Position numbers and translations under genes: made by a program. 42,985 bases of DNA from assembly GCA_947303855.1 (NCBI GenBank), contig CAMYZO010000022.1, positions 1-42,985 on the forward strand, read 5' to 3'. Below the pieces are notes generated by a model. That model was not told the origin of the DNA and ran no database searches. It saw only the letters and a program-made list of their open reading frames with translations. The DNA is from an uncultured Prevotellaceae bacterium (GTDB taxonomy: Bacteria; Bacteroidota; Bacteroidia; Bacteroidales; Bacteroidaceae). Shown here one piece after another: positions 1 to 9,654 of the stretch; the stretch's first letter is position 1; each line of letters begins with the position of its first letter.

Positions 1-2
1 AG

Positions 3-1916
3 ATTCTTAAAAAACCACAAAAAACGTCAATTCCCGCTAACGGCCAACTCGATTTGTTTGCAGAATTTCCGGCCGACGGCCAAAATAGGAGCGAAAATTC
101 AAGTTTTGACACGCTAAAAACGGTAGAGCATCATTACCAACTCGTTGAAAATGAGGAGGAAATGCAAAAACTTTGTGATTATTTCTTGACAAACGAAATT
201 CTCAGTTTAGACACGGAGACCACATCAACCTCGGCCATCGACGCCGAATTGGTAGGTTTGAGCTTCGCCGTGAAAGAATTTGAGGCATTTTACGTGCCCA
301 TTCCCGCCGAACGTGAAAAAGCCCTACAAATTGTTAATATCTTTAAACCAGCCTACGAAGACCCCAAAATCTTGAAGGTTGGACAGAACTTGAAGTACGA
401 TTTAGAAGTTTTAAGAAACTATAACATTCAGTTACAAGGCCCTCTATGGGACACAATGATTGCCCACTACCTCATCCAACCCGAGCTGCGCCACAACATG
501 GACTTCATGGCCGAGGTGTACCTGAACTACAAGACCATCCACATCGACGAGCTCATAGGACCGCGTGGCAAGAACCAGCGCTCCATGCGCGACCTCTCCC
601 CCACCCTTGTCTACGAATATGCAGCCGAAGATGCCGATGTCACGTTGCGGTTGAAAAACAAACTGGAGCCTGAACTGAAGAAGTTTGAGTGCGAAGACCT
701 CTTCTATCAGATAGAGATGCCGCTGATGCCAGTACTGGCTGAGATGGAGATGAGCGGCGTGTGTCTTGATACAGAGTCGTTAAAGGAAACGTCAACAATT
801 TTGACCAACCGCTTAAAGGATATTGAGCACCATATCTATGAGCAGGCCGGTCACTCCTTCAACATTGCTTCGCCCAAGCAGGTGGGTGCCGTACTGTTCG
901 ACGAACTGAAGATTGTGGAGAAAGCCAAGAAGACCAAGACAGGACAATACGTTACGTCAGAAGAAGTGCTGCAACAGTTGAAAAACAAGCACGAAATAGT
1001 GGCTGATATATTGGAATACAGAGGGTTAACAAAATTGCTTGGCACATACATCGACACCCTACCCCAACTGGTCAACCCACGTACCGGCCATATCCACACA
1101 TCGTTTAACCAGACTGTGACGGCTACAGGGCGACTGTCGTCCTCAGACCCCAATCTGCAAAACATACCCATCCGTGGCGAGGACGGCAAGGAAATACGCA
1201 AAGCCTTTGTGCCAGAACCTGGTTGTCTGTTTTTTTCAGCAGACTACAGTCAGATTGAACTACGCGTGATGGCCCATCTGAGCAACGACCAGGAAATGAT
1301 AAGAGTGTTCAACGAGGGCAAAGACCTTCATGCTGCCACCGCTGCCAACATCTACAAGAAACCTATAGAAAAGGTGACACGCGACGAACGCACAAAGTCG
1401 AAGCGTGCCAACTTCGGCATCATCTACGGCATCACCGTCTTCGGCCTGGCCGAACGGCTTAGCATCAGCCGCGACGAAGCCAAGCAGCTCATCGACGGCT
1501 ATTTTACCACCTTCCCCGAGGTACACGACTATATGGAAAAGGCCAAGCAGACGGCACGCCAGAAGGGCTATGTCACAACACTCTACGGACGCCGCCGCTA
1601 TCTGCCGGACATCAACTCGCAGAATGCCACCGTGCGTGGTTTTGCCGAACGTAACGCCATCAACGCCCCCATCCAGGGCACCGCTGCCGACATCATCAAG
1701 GTGGCCATGATTCGTATCCATAACCGCTTCAAGGCCGAGGGCATCCGTAGCAAGATGATCCTCCAGGTACACGACGAACTCAACTTCAGCGTCTATCCGG
1801 AAGAGCAGGGTAGGGTAGAGGCCATCGTGCTCGAGGAGATGCAGAACGCCATCAGCCTGAAGGTGCCCCTCGTGGCCGACTCCGGCTTCGGCAAGAACTG
1901 GCTGGAAGCGCACTAA
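3..1916 (+). CDS. polA: DNA polymerase I, C-terminal part (5' end outside window)
   Basis: This is the proofreading and polymerase part of DNA polymerase I, which fills gaps during Okazaki-fragment maturation and excision repair. The reading frame is open back to the window edge, so the 5'-nuclease domain lies outside. The in-frame TTG at base 54 is not a credible start. The 3'-5' exonuclease motifs look intact: LDTETT (from about base 201), the NLKYD core and YAAEDAD, so proofreading is probably active. Polymerase motif A (DYSQIELR, from base 1242), motif B (RANFGIIYG) and motif C (QVHDEL, from base 1764) are complete, with both catalytic aspartates present. dinB follows 48 bases later on the same strand. 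Identification is very secure; only the 5' end is missing. Confidence 0.97.
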   Translation: MLKKPQKTSIPANGQLDLFAEFPADGQNRSENSSFDTLKTVEHHYQLVENEEEMQKLCDYFLTNEILSLDTETTSTSAIDAELVGLSFAVKEFEAFYVPIPAEREKALQIVNIFKPAYEDPKILKVGQNLKYDLEVLRNYNIQLQGPLWDTMIAHYLIQPELRHNMDFMAEVYLNYKTIHIDELIGPRGKNQRSMRDLSPTLVYEYAAEDADVTLRLKNKLEPELKKFECEDLFYQIEMPLMPVLAEMEMSGVCLDTESLKETSTILTNRLKDIEHHIYEQAGHSFNIASPKQVGAVLFDELKIVEKAKKTKTGQYVTSEEVLQQLKNKHEIVADILEYRGLTKLLGTYIDTLPQLVNPRTGHIHTSFNQTVTATGRLSSSDPNLQNIPIRGEDGKEIRKAFVPEPGCLFFSADYSQIELRVMAHLSNDQEMIRVFNEGKDLHAATAANIYKKPIEKVTRDERTKSKRANFGIIYGITVFGLAERLSISRDEAKQLIDGYFTTFPEVHDYMEKAKQTARQKGYVTTLYGRRRYLPDINSQNATVRGFAERNAINAPIQGTAADIIKVAMIRIHNRFKAEGIRSKMILQVHDELNFSVYPEEQGRVEAIVLEEMQNAISLKVPLVADSGFGKNWLEAH

Positions 1917-1964
1917 AAAACATGCGTGCTCAGCTATTCAAATGCTCTTTCCGTTATTCTGCTG

Positions 1965-3041
1965 ATGAAAATCATTCATGTGGACATGGACCAGTTCTTT
2001 GCTGCCGTGGAACAACGCGACCAGCCGGAACTACGCGGCAAGCCGATAGCGGTAGGCCATGATGCCGAGCGGGGCGTGGTGTCAACAGCCAGCTACGAGG
2101 CCCGCCGTTTCGGTGTGCATTCGGCGCAATCCATCCAGGTGGCCAGGCGTCTGTGTCCGCAGCTGATTATCGTAGAACCCCACTTCCAACGCTATAAGGA
2201 GGTGTCCGCACAACTGCACAGCATCTTCCACGACTATACCGACCTGATAGAGCCCGTATCGCTCGACGAGGCATTCCTCGATGTGACAGACAACAAACGA
2301 GACATAAAGCTCGGTGTGGATATTGCCCGTGAAATCAAGCAGCGCATATACGATACCACAGGACTGACGGCATCGGCAGGCGTAAGCTACTGCAAGTTCT
2401 TAGCAAAAATCGCCTCCGACTGGCGCAAACCCGACGGTCTGACGGTGATTCACCCAGACAAGGCACTCGACTTCATCGCCCAGCTGAAGGTAGAGAAGAT
2501 TTGGGGTATCGGGCCGAAAACGGCAGACAAGATGCATCGCATGGGCATCTTCACAGGAGCCGACCTGCGAGAACGGTCATTGCAGCATCTGACGGCAGAA
2601 TTTGGCAAAATGGGGCAGGTCTTCTATGATTTTGCACGAGGCATCGACAACCGTCCCGTTATCTCTGAGTGGGAGCGGAAGTCGGTAAGCTGCGAACAGA
2701 CTTTCGAAAAGGACATCAGCAAGCCATCGGCTGTCATCATAGAACTTTACCACACCGTCCTCGAACTGGAGCGCCGCATCGCCAAGAACAATTTTGAGGG
2801 CCACACGCTGACCCTAAAAGTAAAATTCCTGGACTTTCAGCAAATAACACGCAGCATCACCGTCAACAACATTCTCCGCACCAAGGACGAAATTCTGCCT
2901 TTGGCCAAGCAGTTACTGCGGCAAGTGGAATTCCGCTCACACCCCATCCGCCTCTTGGGTTTAGGTGTATCTAATCAAAGAGGTGACATGCCGTCTGACA
3001 AACCGCACTGGATTCAGCTGGAGATTGAGTTTGAAGATTAA
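1965..3041 (+). CDS. dinB: DNA polymerase IV (Y-family translesion polymerase)
   Basis: Error-prone Y-family polymerase that copies past damaged template bases. I chose the ATG at 1965 because it gives the family-typical start MKIIHVDMDQFF; a GTG at 1926 would add 13 unsupported residues. The protein is 358 aa, a normal length. The catalytic acidic residues are in DMD (7-9) and SLDEAF (D101, E102). F12 sits at the steric-gate position that excludes ribonucleotides. The SASAGVSYCKFLAKIASD motif is also present. The last residues contain QLEIEF, which resembles a sliding-clamp-binding peptide; that is inference. It lies directly behind polA, so the two polymerases may be co-transcribed. No clear LexA-type operator was seen in the 48-base gap. 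Confidence 0.95.
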   Translation: MKIIHVDMDQFFAAVEQRDQPELRGKPIAVGHDAERGVVSTASYEARRFGVHSAQSIQVARRLCPQLIIVEPHFQRYKEVSAQLHSIFHDYTDLIEPVSLDEAFLDVTDNKRDIKLGVDIAREIKQRIYDTTGLTASAGVSYCKFLAKIASDWRKPDGLTVIHPDKALDFIAQLKVEKIWGIGPKTADKMHRMGIFTGADLRERSLQHLTAEFGKMGQVFYDFARGIDNRPVISEWERKSVSCEQTFEKDISKPSAVIIELYHTVLELERRIAKNNFEGHTLTLKVKFLDFQQITRSITVNNILRTKDEILPLAKQLLRQVEFRSHPIRLLGLGVSNQRGDMPSDKPHWIQLEIEFED

Positions 3042-3065
3042 CCAAGAAATTATCTCCACTTTCTC

Positions 3066-3096
3066 TTTGCCTTTTGCGAGAAAATGCTTAATTTTG
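3066..3096 (+). promoter_or_regulatory. Bacteroidetes-type promoter for the SNF2 gene
   Basis: A -33 box TTTG (3066-3069) and a -7 box TAATTTTG (3089-3096) are separated by 19 bases, which matches the known Bacteroidetes TTTG/TAnnTTTG pattern. It lies just after the dinB stop and 48 bases before the chosen SNF2 start, so the SNF2 gene probably has its own promoter. Confidence 0.7.
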
Positions 3097-3144
3097 CAAA
3101 CTAAAAACAAAGAGTCACTCAACCCATTAACAACACACTATAGC

Positions 3145-5937
3145 ATGAACGATTTCCTGAGTCAGTTCCATAAATCAAACTTCCGGCAGGCCGAAGGGCC
3201 GAAGGGTGGGGGAAAGGTGAAAATCTTCTTCCGCCTGAGCTTCCTCCGTGGTGCCACGATAGCGGTGGTCAACGAGAAGGGCAGCGTCGTGAAGCCCGAC
3301 TACAAGCAATATCAGGGCGAGACATTCAACGTGCTGCGCATCATCGACAATATACAGCAGGAGCAGGCCATGCGCATCACCTGGGACGTTGACTATAACG
3401 ACGAGATACGACTGCACGACTACCCCTACCTGACGTTCGCTCTGCTGCGCTGCAACAACCTCGTTGACAACCAGATGAAGCCCCTGAAGGTCAGCAATAC
3501 GCCGGCCTCCATCGTACTGGCTATAAACGAAGACGACAAGGGACAATGCGTGCCTATACTCTACGCCCGCTGTGAGGGACAGCCGCCTCAGCCATTCCAA
3601 CTGCTGAGCGATGTCTTCGCACTGGCCGGCGACACCATCTATCCCATTGCCTCGCTGGGCGAGAACTACCTGCGCCTGAACCTGTTCACGGATAGTTTTC
3701 CACGCACCGTGCTGGAGCAGTATCTGTCGGTATTCTACTCATACATCAACAACGTGGACTTCGACTATGAAGACTACGTACTGGTGCGCAGCGAGCAGAC
3801 CGTAGAGACCGTGCCGACGGTGATCATCGAGAAGGTTGACGGCGACATGGCCCTCTACCTGCGACTCACCCATACGCTGCCGGGCACCGATGCCGACTTT
3901 GCCCAGCGCTTCGACCTCACCTGTCTGGCCACGCTCACCATGGAGCACCAGCTGCTGCTGCGGCGTATCGTGCATACCGACGAGACCCAGGATGAAGCCG
4001 ACCTGCGCAAGACCATCACCAGCTATGCTCCCACAAGAACAGCCGCCAAGGACGTGTGGAACGACGGCGGCGACTTCATCATCCCCCAGGAAACAGCCGG
4101 TCCGTTTCTACTACAGGCCCTGCCGCAACTGGTGCGCCACTATCAGCTGTTAGGCAGCGACAAGCTGAAGGAGTACAAAGTAAAACCCCTACAGCCTAAG
4201 ATGAACCTCAAGCTGTCGTCGGGCATCGACTTCCTGGAGGGCTCGGCCACCGTCTTGCTGGGCGACGAGGAGATGTCGCTGAAGACCTTCCTGGCACAAT
4301 ACAGGAAGCAGAAATACATCACGTTGGGCGACGGACAGCGCGGTCTGGTTGACGAACAGTACATGAACCGCCTGGAGCGCATCTTCCGCAAGGTGGAGAA
4401 AGGCGACAAGGTCAAGGTGTCGTTCTTCGACCTCCCCGAGATTGAGAGCCTGCTGCAGCAGAAGCTGGAGGGCACCACCTTCAAGCACTACCGCGAGTTT
4501 TACGAGGGGTTCAACCAGCTGGCCTCGAAACGGCTCTCCACGACGGGTGTCAACGCCAAGCTGCGCAACTACCAGAAGGAGGGCGTGAAATGGATTAACT
4601 ACCTCTACGACAACAACTTCGGTGGCTGTCTGGCCGACGACATGGGCTTGGGTAAGACACTGCAGACGATTACGATGCTGGCGCGCATCTACCCCAAGAC
4701 CAAAGAGCCCACCCTCATCATCATGCCCCGCTCGCTGCTCTTCAACTGGCAGGACGAGCTTAGGAAGTTTGCACCGCAGCTGACCTACTACACCTACTAC
4801 GGCAACCAGCGCGACCTGAACGAGGCCATGCAGCAGAACCTCATCCTGACAACCTACGCCCTGGTGCGCAACGATATAGAAGCGTTCCGCGAACAGCAGT
4901 TCCACTACATCATCCTCGATGAGAGCCAGAACATCAAGAACCTGAACGCACAGATTACGCAGGCCGTGCTGCTGCTCAGCGGCCGTCACCGGCTGGCACT
5001 CAGCGGCACGCCGATAGAGAACAACCTGACGGAGCTGTACTCGCTCTACCGGTTCCTCAACCCCGCCATGCTGGGCTCGCTCGACGACTTCAACCGCCAG
5101 TATGCCAACCCCATCCAGCACGGTGCCGACAAGGAGGCCACCGAGGCCCTGCGCCGCAAGATCTTCCCCTTCATGCTGCGCCGCCTGAAAAAGGACGTGC
5201 TGAAAGAACTGCCTGACCGCATGGAGCAGACACTCTATGTAGAGATGGAGTCCGACCACCAGCGCTTCTACGAAGAGCGTCGCCGCTACTATCAGGAGAC
5301 CATACAGGCCAGCATCAAGACGCAGGGTCTGGAGAAGTCGCAGATGATGATGTTCCAGGCACTCTCAGAGCTACGCCGCATAGCCTCCGTTCCCGAGAGT
5401 CTGAGCGACGGCTCCATCGCCTCACCGAAGATTCCACTGCTCTGCGAACAGGTGGAGGAGGCCGTAGCAGGAGGCCATAAGGTGGTTATCTTCTTCAACT
5501 TCATAGCCGGCATCGAACTGGTGGGTGAACAGCTCACCGAGCGTGGCATCGACTACGCCACCATGACCGGCTCCACACGCGACCGCCGGGCCGTCATCGA
5601 GCGCTTCCAGAACGATGCCGGCTGCCGTGCCCTGCTGATGACGCTGAAGACGGGTGGGGTAGGGCTGAACCTCACCGTCGCCGACACCGTCTACATCTTC
5701 GAGCCCTGGTGGAACAAGGCCGCCGAAGAGCAGGCCATCAACCGTCTGCACCGCATCGGACAAAAGGCCAAGGTCATCAGCTATGCCCTCATCACCCGCG
5801 ACACCATCGAGGAGAAGATACGCCTGCTGCAACAGCAGAAACAAGACCTTGCCGACAGTCTGATAACCGGCGACCAGGCGATGACCAAGCGGCTGACAGA
5901 GGAAGACATCAAGTACATCTTTGGAAGTGAGAAGTGA
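3145..5937 (+). CDS. SNF2-family DEAD/DEAH-like ATPase (helicase superfamily 2)
   Basis: A 930-aa SNF2-type DNA translocase. The ATG at 3145 is preferred because upstream codons overlap dinB and the promoter. Residues 1 to about 450 form an N-terminal region with no motif I can name. The ATPase core follows: Walker A DMGLGKT (499-505), the DExx motif as DESQ (starting at residue 592), SGTPIENN, then FMLRRLKKDV linking to the helicase C domain with TGSTRDRR, LKTGGVGLNL and the arginine-finger region INRLHRIGQ. All core motifs look intact, so it should hydrolyse ATP and move on double-stranded DNA; its target is unknown. The last codons and the stop are made of tandem heptamers that run on to the next gene. 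Neighbours are repair polymerases upstream and an unknown 638-aa protein downstream. Confidence 0.9.
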   Translation: MNDFLSQFHKSNFRQAEGPKGGGKVKIFFRLSFLRGATIAVVNEKGSVVKPDYKQYQGETFNVLRIIDNIQQEQAMRITWDVDYNDEIRLHDYPYLTFALLRCNNLVDNQMKPLKVSNTPASIVLAINEDDKGQCVPILYARCEGQPPQPFQLLSDVFALAGDTIYPIASLGENYLRLNLFTDSFPRTVLEQYLSVFYSYINNVDFDYEDYVLVRSEQTVETVPTVIIEKVDGDMALYLRLTHTLPGTDADFAQRFDLTCLATLTMEHQLLLRRIVHTDETQDEADLRKTITSYAPTRTAAKDVWNDGGDFIIPQETAGPFLLQALPQLVRHYQLLGSDKLKEYKVKPLQPKMNLKLSSGIDFLEGSATVLLGDEEMSLKTFLAQYRKQKYITLGDGQRGLVDEQYMNRLERIFRKVEKGDKVKVSFFDLPEIESLLQQKLEGTTFKHYREFYEGFNQLASKRLSTTGVNAKLRNYQKEGVKWINYLYDNNFGGCLADDMGLGKTLQTITMLARIYPKTKEPTLIIMPRSLLFNWQDELRKFAPQLTYYTYYGNQRDLNEAMQQNLILTTYALVRNDIEAFREQQFHYIILDESQNIKNLNAQITQAVLLLSGRHRLALSGTPIENNLTELYSLYRFLNPAMLGSLDDFNRQYANPIQHGADKEATEALRRKIFPFMLRRLKKDVLKELPDRMEQTLYVEMESDHQRFYEERRRYYQETIQASIKTQGLEKSQMMMFQALSELRRIASVPESLSDGSIASPKIPLLCEQVEEAVAGGHKVVIFFNFIAGIELVGEQLTERGIDYATMTGSTRDRRAVIERFQNDAGCRALLMTLKTGGVGLNLTVADTVYIFEPWWNKAAEEQAINRLHRIGQKAKVISYALITRDTIEEKIRLLQQQKQDLADSLITGDQAMTKRLTEEDIKYIFGSEK

Positions 5938-5990
5938 GAAGTGAAAAGTGAAAAGTGAAAATCGTAAATCGTAAATCGTAAATCGTAAAT
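5927..5990 (+). repeat. Heptamer tandem array across the SNF2 stop codon
   Basis: Nine tandem 7-base units run without interruption: GTGAGAA twice, GTGAAAA three times and TCGTAAA four times (TCGTAAA is CGTAAAT in another phase). The array encodes the last residues of the SNF2 protein, contains its TGA stop (5935-5937), fills the whole spacer, and ends 7 bases before the next ATG. It is A/T-rich with no palindrome. A second array with the CGTAAAT word lies at 32618-32645. Confidence 0.9.
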
Positions 5991-5997
5991 AAACACC

Positions 5998-7914
5998 ATG
6001 CCACAAACAGACATTTTCGGAGACACCATAGAGACGCTGCCCACCCTGGTGCTGGAAGAACCCACCGCCGAGGACTGGGAAACCATGCAGGATGCCCTTG
6101 AGAGCCGCTGCAACAAACAAGAGCTGCTGCGCTATGCCGAAGCCTTCATACCCCTGATGGAGGAGTATGGCGACGTCATGCGTACCACCAAGGATGGCCG
6201 TATGGTCAAGGCAACGGAATGCTTCTACATGGTGAAGAGCAGCTCGTCGAAGCGGCAGATTGCCCAAGGCGTTGCCCTCTTCCTGGCCAGCAAGCAAAAC
6301 ATGGAAACCTACCTCGCCTCGCTGAGCGCAGACATGAAAACGCTGTGGCGTATGGTGCTGGCCAATGTCTACGTGTCAATGAAAACAGCTAAAAAGGTAC
6401 TTGGCATCAACCACGACCTCTACAAGAATGGCGACAGAGGCTACTACTATTCGGGGGGCATCAAGTGGACAGATAATGACTACGGCTTTTTCAGCGAAGC
6501 CTATTGCTATGCTGAAAAAGCTGACAGATGGGGCTACCGCGAAAAAGAGAAATACATCACCGTCAACAGCTTTGTGCGCAACCTCTTCTTCCCTTATTTC
6601 TTCCCCGAAACAGAGGAGGACATGACCTCAATGGCAGAGCTGCCCGAAGGCAACTGGCAAACCGTCAACCTGGAAGCCGACAGCGCAAGCCGCTATCACC
6701 TGTTCTGCGGTCTGTTCAAACAGGGAGAGTTCGAACTGAAAAAGAAAGGTGTTGGTGCAAACGATGTCAAGCGCGCAGAAAAGAAACTGGCACTGTCTGA
6801 AATCTTCACCAACAGCGGTAACGCCTACCTGGAGCGCCTGCGTGTCAACAACTACCTGCAGCTGCTGGTCATCAACGAGTATCATAAGCTGTCAGAGAAG
6901 AAAAAAAAGGAAAAGGATGACGTGGACACCTATCAGGACAACCTGCGATACATCGTCACACACTTCTCAAACTACGACTACTACCTGCCCACCATGCTCT
7001 TTCCGCACATCAAAGGCTTGCGCAAGCAGATGACCGACTACAGTCGCGAACCCGTTCTGGCTACCATGCTGTTTGGCCTGCTGCGCCGGCAGCCGCAACG
7101 GTGGATGGCCATCAACGACCTGCTGTTGATGATAACAGCCGAGGAAAGCAGCGAAAACAAATCAAGATTCGCTTCAATGGTGTTCTATCCTGGCGACGAG
7201 CATTACGCTACACCACTCGTCAACGAATACACCCAGCGCACCATTACAGCCGAGAACTACACCCGGGAGTTCGGCTACACGGCCCTGCAAGGCTTTGCCC
7301 TGATGCTCTGCAGCCTCGGCATAGCTGAGGTAGCGCTGAACGAGGACGACAGGAAACAGAGCATCTCACCCTTCGACAGCGTCGAATACCTGCGGCTGAC
7401 ACCCCTGGGCCGCTATGCCCTGGGCGTCACCAACAACTATGAGGAACCCGAACAGGAGCATGTGGCCTACTTCGAGCTCGACCCCGACCGGCTCATCATC
7501 CGCTCGCTCGTTGAACCCAACCCCTACGCGCAGCTGCTGAAAGACACCAGCGTGCCCATCTCCAAGAACCGCTTTGAGACATCGGCCCTCTCGTTTCTCG
7601 CCAACTGCCATACGAAGGCCGACGTGGAGGGCAAAATCAAAATCTTCCGGCAGTTCATCTCCAACGAACTGCCGCCGCTGTGGGAGCAGTTCTTCAAGAC
7701 GCTGCTGCAACACTGCAACCCCCTGAAGGAAGACAAGACAGCCTATAAGCGCTATACCCTCGACCCGCAAAACCGCGAACTGGCACAGCTCATCACCACC
7801 GACCCCGTACTGCGCCAACTGGCCATCCGCGCCGAGGGCTACCGTATCATGGTCAGGAACGACGACCTGAAGAAGTTCGAGACGCAACTCAAGAAGCACG
7901 GCTACCTGCTGTAG
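5998..7914 (+). CDS. Uncharacterised 638-aa protein next to the SNF2 ATPase
   Basis: I do not recognise the family. The protein is soluble, with no signal peptide or membrane segment, and rich in charged helices; a run KKKKEKDD lies near the middle. The last 200 residues (from about LRLTPLGRYALG, then FELDPDRLIIRS, through RAEGYRIMVRNDDLKKFE, to the end KKHGYLL) have an order that loosely recalls the winged-helix and helicase-associated region found at the N-terminus of XPB/Ssl2 proteins. That is only a pattern impression. It starts 60 bases after the SNF2 stop, with the heptamer array as the spacer and no separate promoter seen, so it is probably co-transcribed. A role as a partner or DNA-binding subunit of the SNF2 ATPase is plausible but untested. 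Confidence 0.8.
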   Translation: MPQTDIFGDTIETLPTLVLEEPTAEDWETMQDALESRCNKQELLRYAEAFIPLMEEYGDVMRTTKDGRMVKATECFYMVKSSSSKRQIAQGVALFLASKQNMETYLASLSADMKTLWRMVLANVYVSMKTAKKVLGINHDLYKNGDRGYYYSGGIKWTDNDYGFFSEAYCYAEKADRWGYREKEKYITVNSFVRNLFFPYFFPETEEDMTSMAELPEGNWQTVNLEADSASRYHLFCGLFKQGEFELKKKGVGANDVKRAEKKLALSEIFTNSGNAYLERLRVNNYLQLLVINEYHKLSEKKKKEKDDVDTYQDNLRYIVTHFSNYDYYLPTMLFPHIKGLRKQMTDYSREPVLATMLFGLLRRQPQRWMAINDLLLMITAEESSENKSRFASMVFYPGDEHYATPLVNEYTQRTITAENYTREFGYTALQGFALMLCSLGIAEVALNEDDRKQSISPFDSVEYLRLTPLGRYALGVTNNYEEPEQEHVAYFELDPDRLIIRSLVEPNPYAQLLKDTSVPISKNRFETSALSFLANCHTKADVEGKIKIFRQFISNELPPLWEQFFKTLLQHCNPLKEDKTAYKRYTLDPQNRELAQLITTDPVLRQLAIRAEGYRIMVRNDDLKKFETQLKKHGYLL

Positions 7915-7947
7915 ATAGCGGCCACAAAATCGAAATTCAAAAATTAA

Positions 7948-7979
7948 GTTGCAGGTTTCAAAAATAATCACTACCTTTG
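7948..7979 (+). promoter_or_regulatory. Promoter for the small lipoprotein gene
   Basis: The -7 box TACCTTTG (7972-7979) is preceded, after a 20-base spacer, by GTTG (7948-7951), an acceptable -33 box. It ends 29 bases before the lipoprotein ATG. Confidence 0.6.
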
Positions 7980-8008
7980 CAGCCAATTTGATTAAAACCC
8001 ATTCAGTT

Positions 8009-8527
8009 ATGAAAAAAATACTTTTCTTCATGAGTCTTATTGCCGCAATGGCAACGTTAACAACGAGTTGTAGCAAGGATGACGATGACCGCGAGAGCCT
8101 TCTGCAGAGAAAGCTCAAGTTTGTAAATGCCCTGACCCAAAACTCCACGTCGTGCGCCTGGGAGGGACTGCAAACAGAACAACACAAGTCCTGGGGCAGT
8201 TGGAGCGACCATGCCACAAAATATTTCATCATGCGCTTTGACCGCAGCACCAAGGAAGCCATTGAAGGCACTGGCTGGGCTTATGTTTTTAAAACGCAAT
8301 GGAAGGAGGATTTCATCGAGAAAACCGAGTTTGCCTGGCGCTTTAACGATACAAACAGTACACTGGAAGTATCATTCAGAGCCTGGAATCCTGTGCACGC
8401 CGAATACAACACCACCGAACTCACCATCAACGGAAACACCTTCGTCGGCACCTGGTTTGAAAGTTCCGACTGTAAATATCAATTTGAATATAAGAAATCC
8501 AATTTCAGCGATTGGGAAAAATATTAA
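8009..8527 (+). CDS. Small surface lipoprotein
   Basis: A 172-aa lipoprotein of unknown function. The ATG at 8009 gives a textbook lipoprotein signal: MKK, a hydrophobic stretch, and the lipobox LTTSC. The cysteine is followed by SKDDDD, which matches the Lys-plus-acidic surface-export signal described for Bacteroidetes lipoproteins, so the mature protein is probably exposed on the outer membrane. The mature part is a single small domain rich in Trp and Phe, with spaced TEFAWRF and GNTFVGTW segments that suggest a beta-barrel or lipocalin-like fold; this is inference. It has its own promoter and ends three bases before ychF. lgt, which would lipidate it, is two genes downstream. Confidence 0.85.
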   Translation: MKKILFFMSLIAAMATLTTSCSKDDDDRESLLQRKLKFVNALTQNSTSCAWEGLQTEQHKSWGSWSDHATKYFIMRFDRSTKEAIEGTGWAYVFKTQWKEDFIEKTEFAWRFNDTNSTLEVSFRAWNPVHAEYNTTELTINGNTFVGTWFESSDCKYQFEYKKSNFSDWEKY

Positions 8528-8530
8528 GAA

Positions 8531-9631
8531 ATGGCATTAAAATGTGGTATCGTAGGACTGCCCAACGTCGGCAAGTCCACTTTGTTCAACTGCCTCAGCA
8601 GCGCAAAGGCTCAGGCAGCAAACTTTCCGTTTTGTACGATAGAGCCTAACGTCGGCGTCATCACCGTGCCCGACGAGCGCCTGACAAAGCTGGCCGAGCT
8701 GGTACACCCCGGTCGCATCGTACCGGCTACCTGCGAGATTGTCGACATCGCAGGCCTCGTCAAAGGCGCCTCCAAAGGTGAGGGCTTAGGCAACAAGTTC
8801 CTTGGAAACATCCGCGAGACCGATGCTATCATCCACGTACTGCGCTGCTTCGAGGACGATAACATCACCCACGTCGACGGCACCATCGACCCCATCCGCG
8901 ACAAGGAGATTATCGACACCGAACTGCAACTCAAAGACCTGGAGACCATCGAGAGCCGCCTCGGCAAGACCGAGAAGGCTGCCGCCGCCGGCAACAAGGA
9001 TGCCAAGGTGGAAGTGACTGTGCTGAAGGCCTATAAGGAGGTGCTGGAGCAGGGAAAGAACGCCCGCATCGTGGAGTTCGAGTCGAAAGACGAACAGGAC
9101 TGCGCCCGAGGTCTGTTCCTGCTCACGTCGAAGCCCGTGCTCTATGTCTGCAACGTCGGCGAGGCCGATGCCAAAGACGGCAACGCCTTTACCAAGAGGG
9201 TAGGGGAGCTGGCTCAGGAAGAGGGTGCCGAGATGATGGTCATCGCTGCCAAGACCGAGGAGGACATTGCCGAACTGGAAAGCTACGAGGACAAGCAGCT
9301 CTTCCTGGAGGAGCTGGGTCTGGAGGAGAGCGGCGTCAACCGCCTCATCAAGAAGGCCTACGCCCTGCTGAACCTTGAGACCTTCATCACCGCAGGCGAG
9401 ATGGAGGTGAAGGCCTGGACCTATAAGAAGGGCTGGAAGGCCCCACAGTGTGCCGGCGTCATCCACACCGACTTCGAGAAAGGCTTTATACGGGCCGAGG
9501 TCATCAAGTACGCCGACTATATCCAGTACGGCTCTGAAGCTGCCGTCCGTGAAGCCGGCAAGATGGGCGTCGAGGGCAAAGACTACGTGGTGCAGGACGG
9601 CGACATCATGCACTTCCGCTTCAATGTTTGA
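8531..9631 (+). CDS. ychF: Ribosome-associated ATPase YchF (Obg/OLA1 family)
   Basis: A 366-aa P-loop NTPase of the Obg/OLA1 family, which binds ribosomes and prefers ATP to GTP. The P-loop GLPNVGKST is at residues 9-17, the switch II region is [10 protein letters not shown], and the G4 position reads NVGE rather than NKxD, the hallmark of ATP preference. A coiled-coil insertion (about 130-200) and a C-terminal TGS-type domain ending in [13 protein letters not shown] complete the family architecture. The length fits other bacteria exactly. It starts three bases after the lipoprotein gene and is followed after 23 bases by lgt. Confidence 0.97.
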   Translation: MALKCGIVGLPNVGKSTLFNCLSSAKAQAANFPFCTIEPNVGVITVPDERLTKLAELVHPGRIVPATCEIVDIAGLVKGASKGEGLGNKFLGNIRETDAIIHVLRCFEDDNITHVDGTIDPIRDKEIIDTELQLKDLETIESRLGKTEKAAAAGNKDAKVEVTVLKAYKEVLEQGKNARIVEFESKDEQDCARGLFLLTSKPVLYVCNVGEADAKDGNAFTKRVGELAQEEGAEMMVIAAKTEEDIAELESYEDKQLFLEELGLEESGVNRLIKKAYALLNLETFITAGEMEVKAWTYKKGWKAPQCAGVIHTDFEKGFIRAEVIKYADYIQYGSEAAVREAGKMGVEGKDYVVQDGDIMHFRFNV

Positions 9632-9654
9632 TAAAAACGACAACACTGACAACC

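Noticed and set aside
54..1916. TTG at base 54 as the start of a short polymerase
   Set aside because: The frame is open to the window edge and the protein lacks only the 5'-nuclease part, so it is a cut gene, not a short one.
3191..3221. GGCCGAAGGG repeat in the SNF2 N-terminus as a C/G-rich repeat copy
   Set aside because: It has a short direct repeat and a GGGTGGGGG tail but no CCCCTCC arm, so membership cannot be supported.
3145..7914. SNF2 gene pair as a known antiphage system such as DISARM
   Set aside because: There is no methylase, DUF1998 or nuclease partner; the context is housekeeping repair genes.
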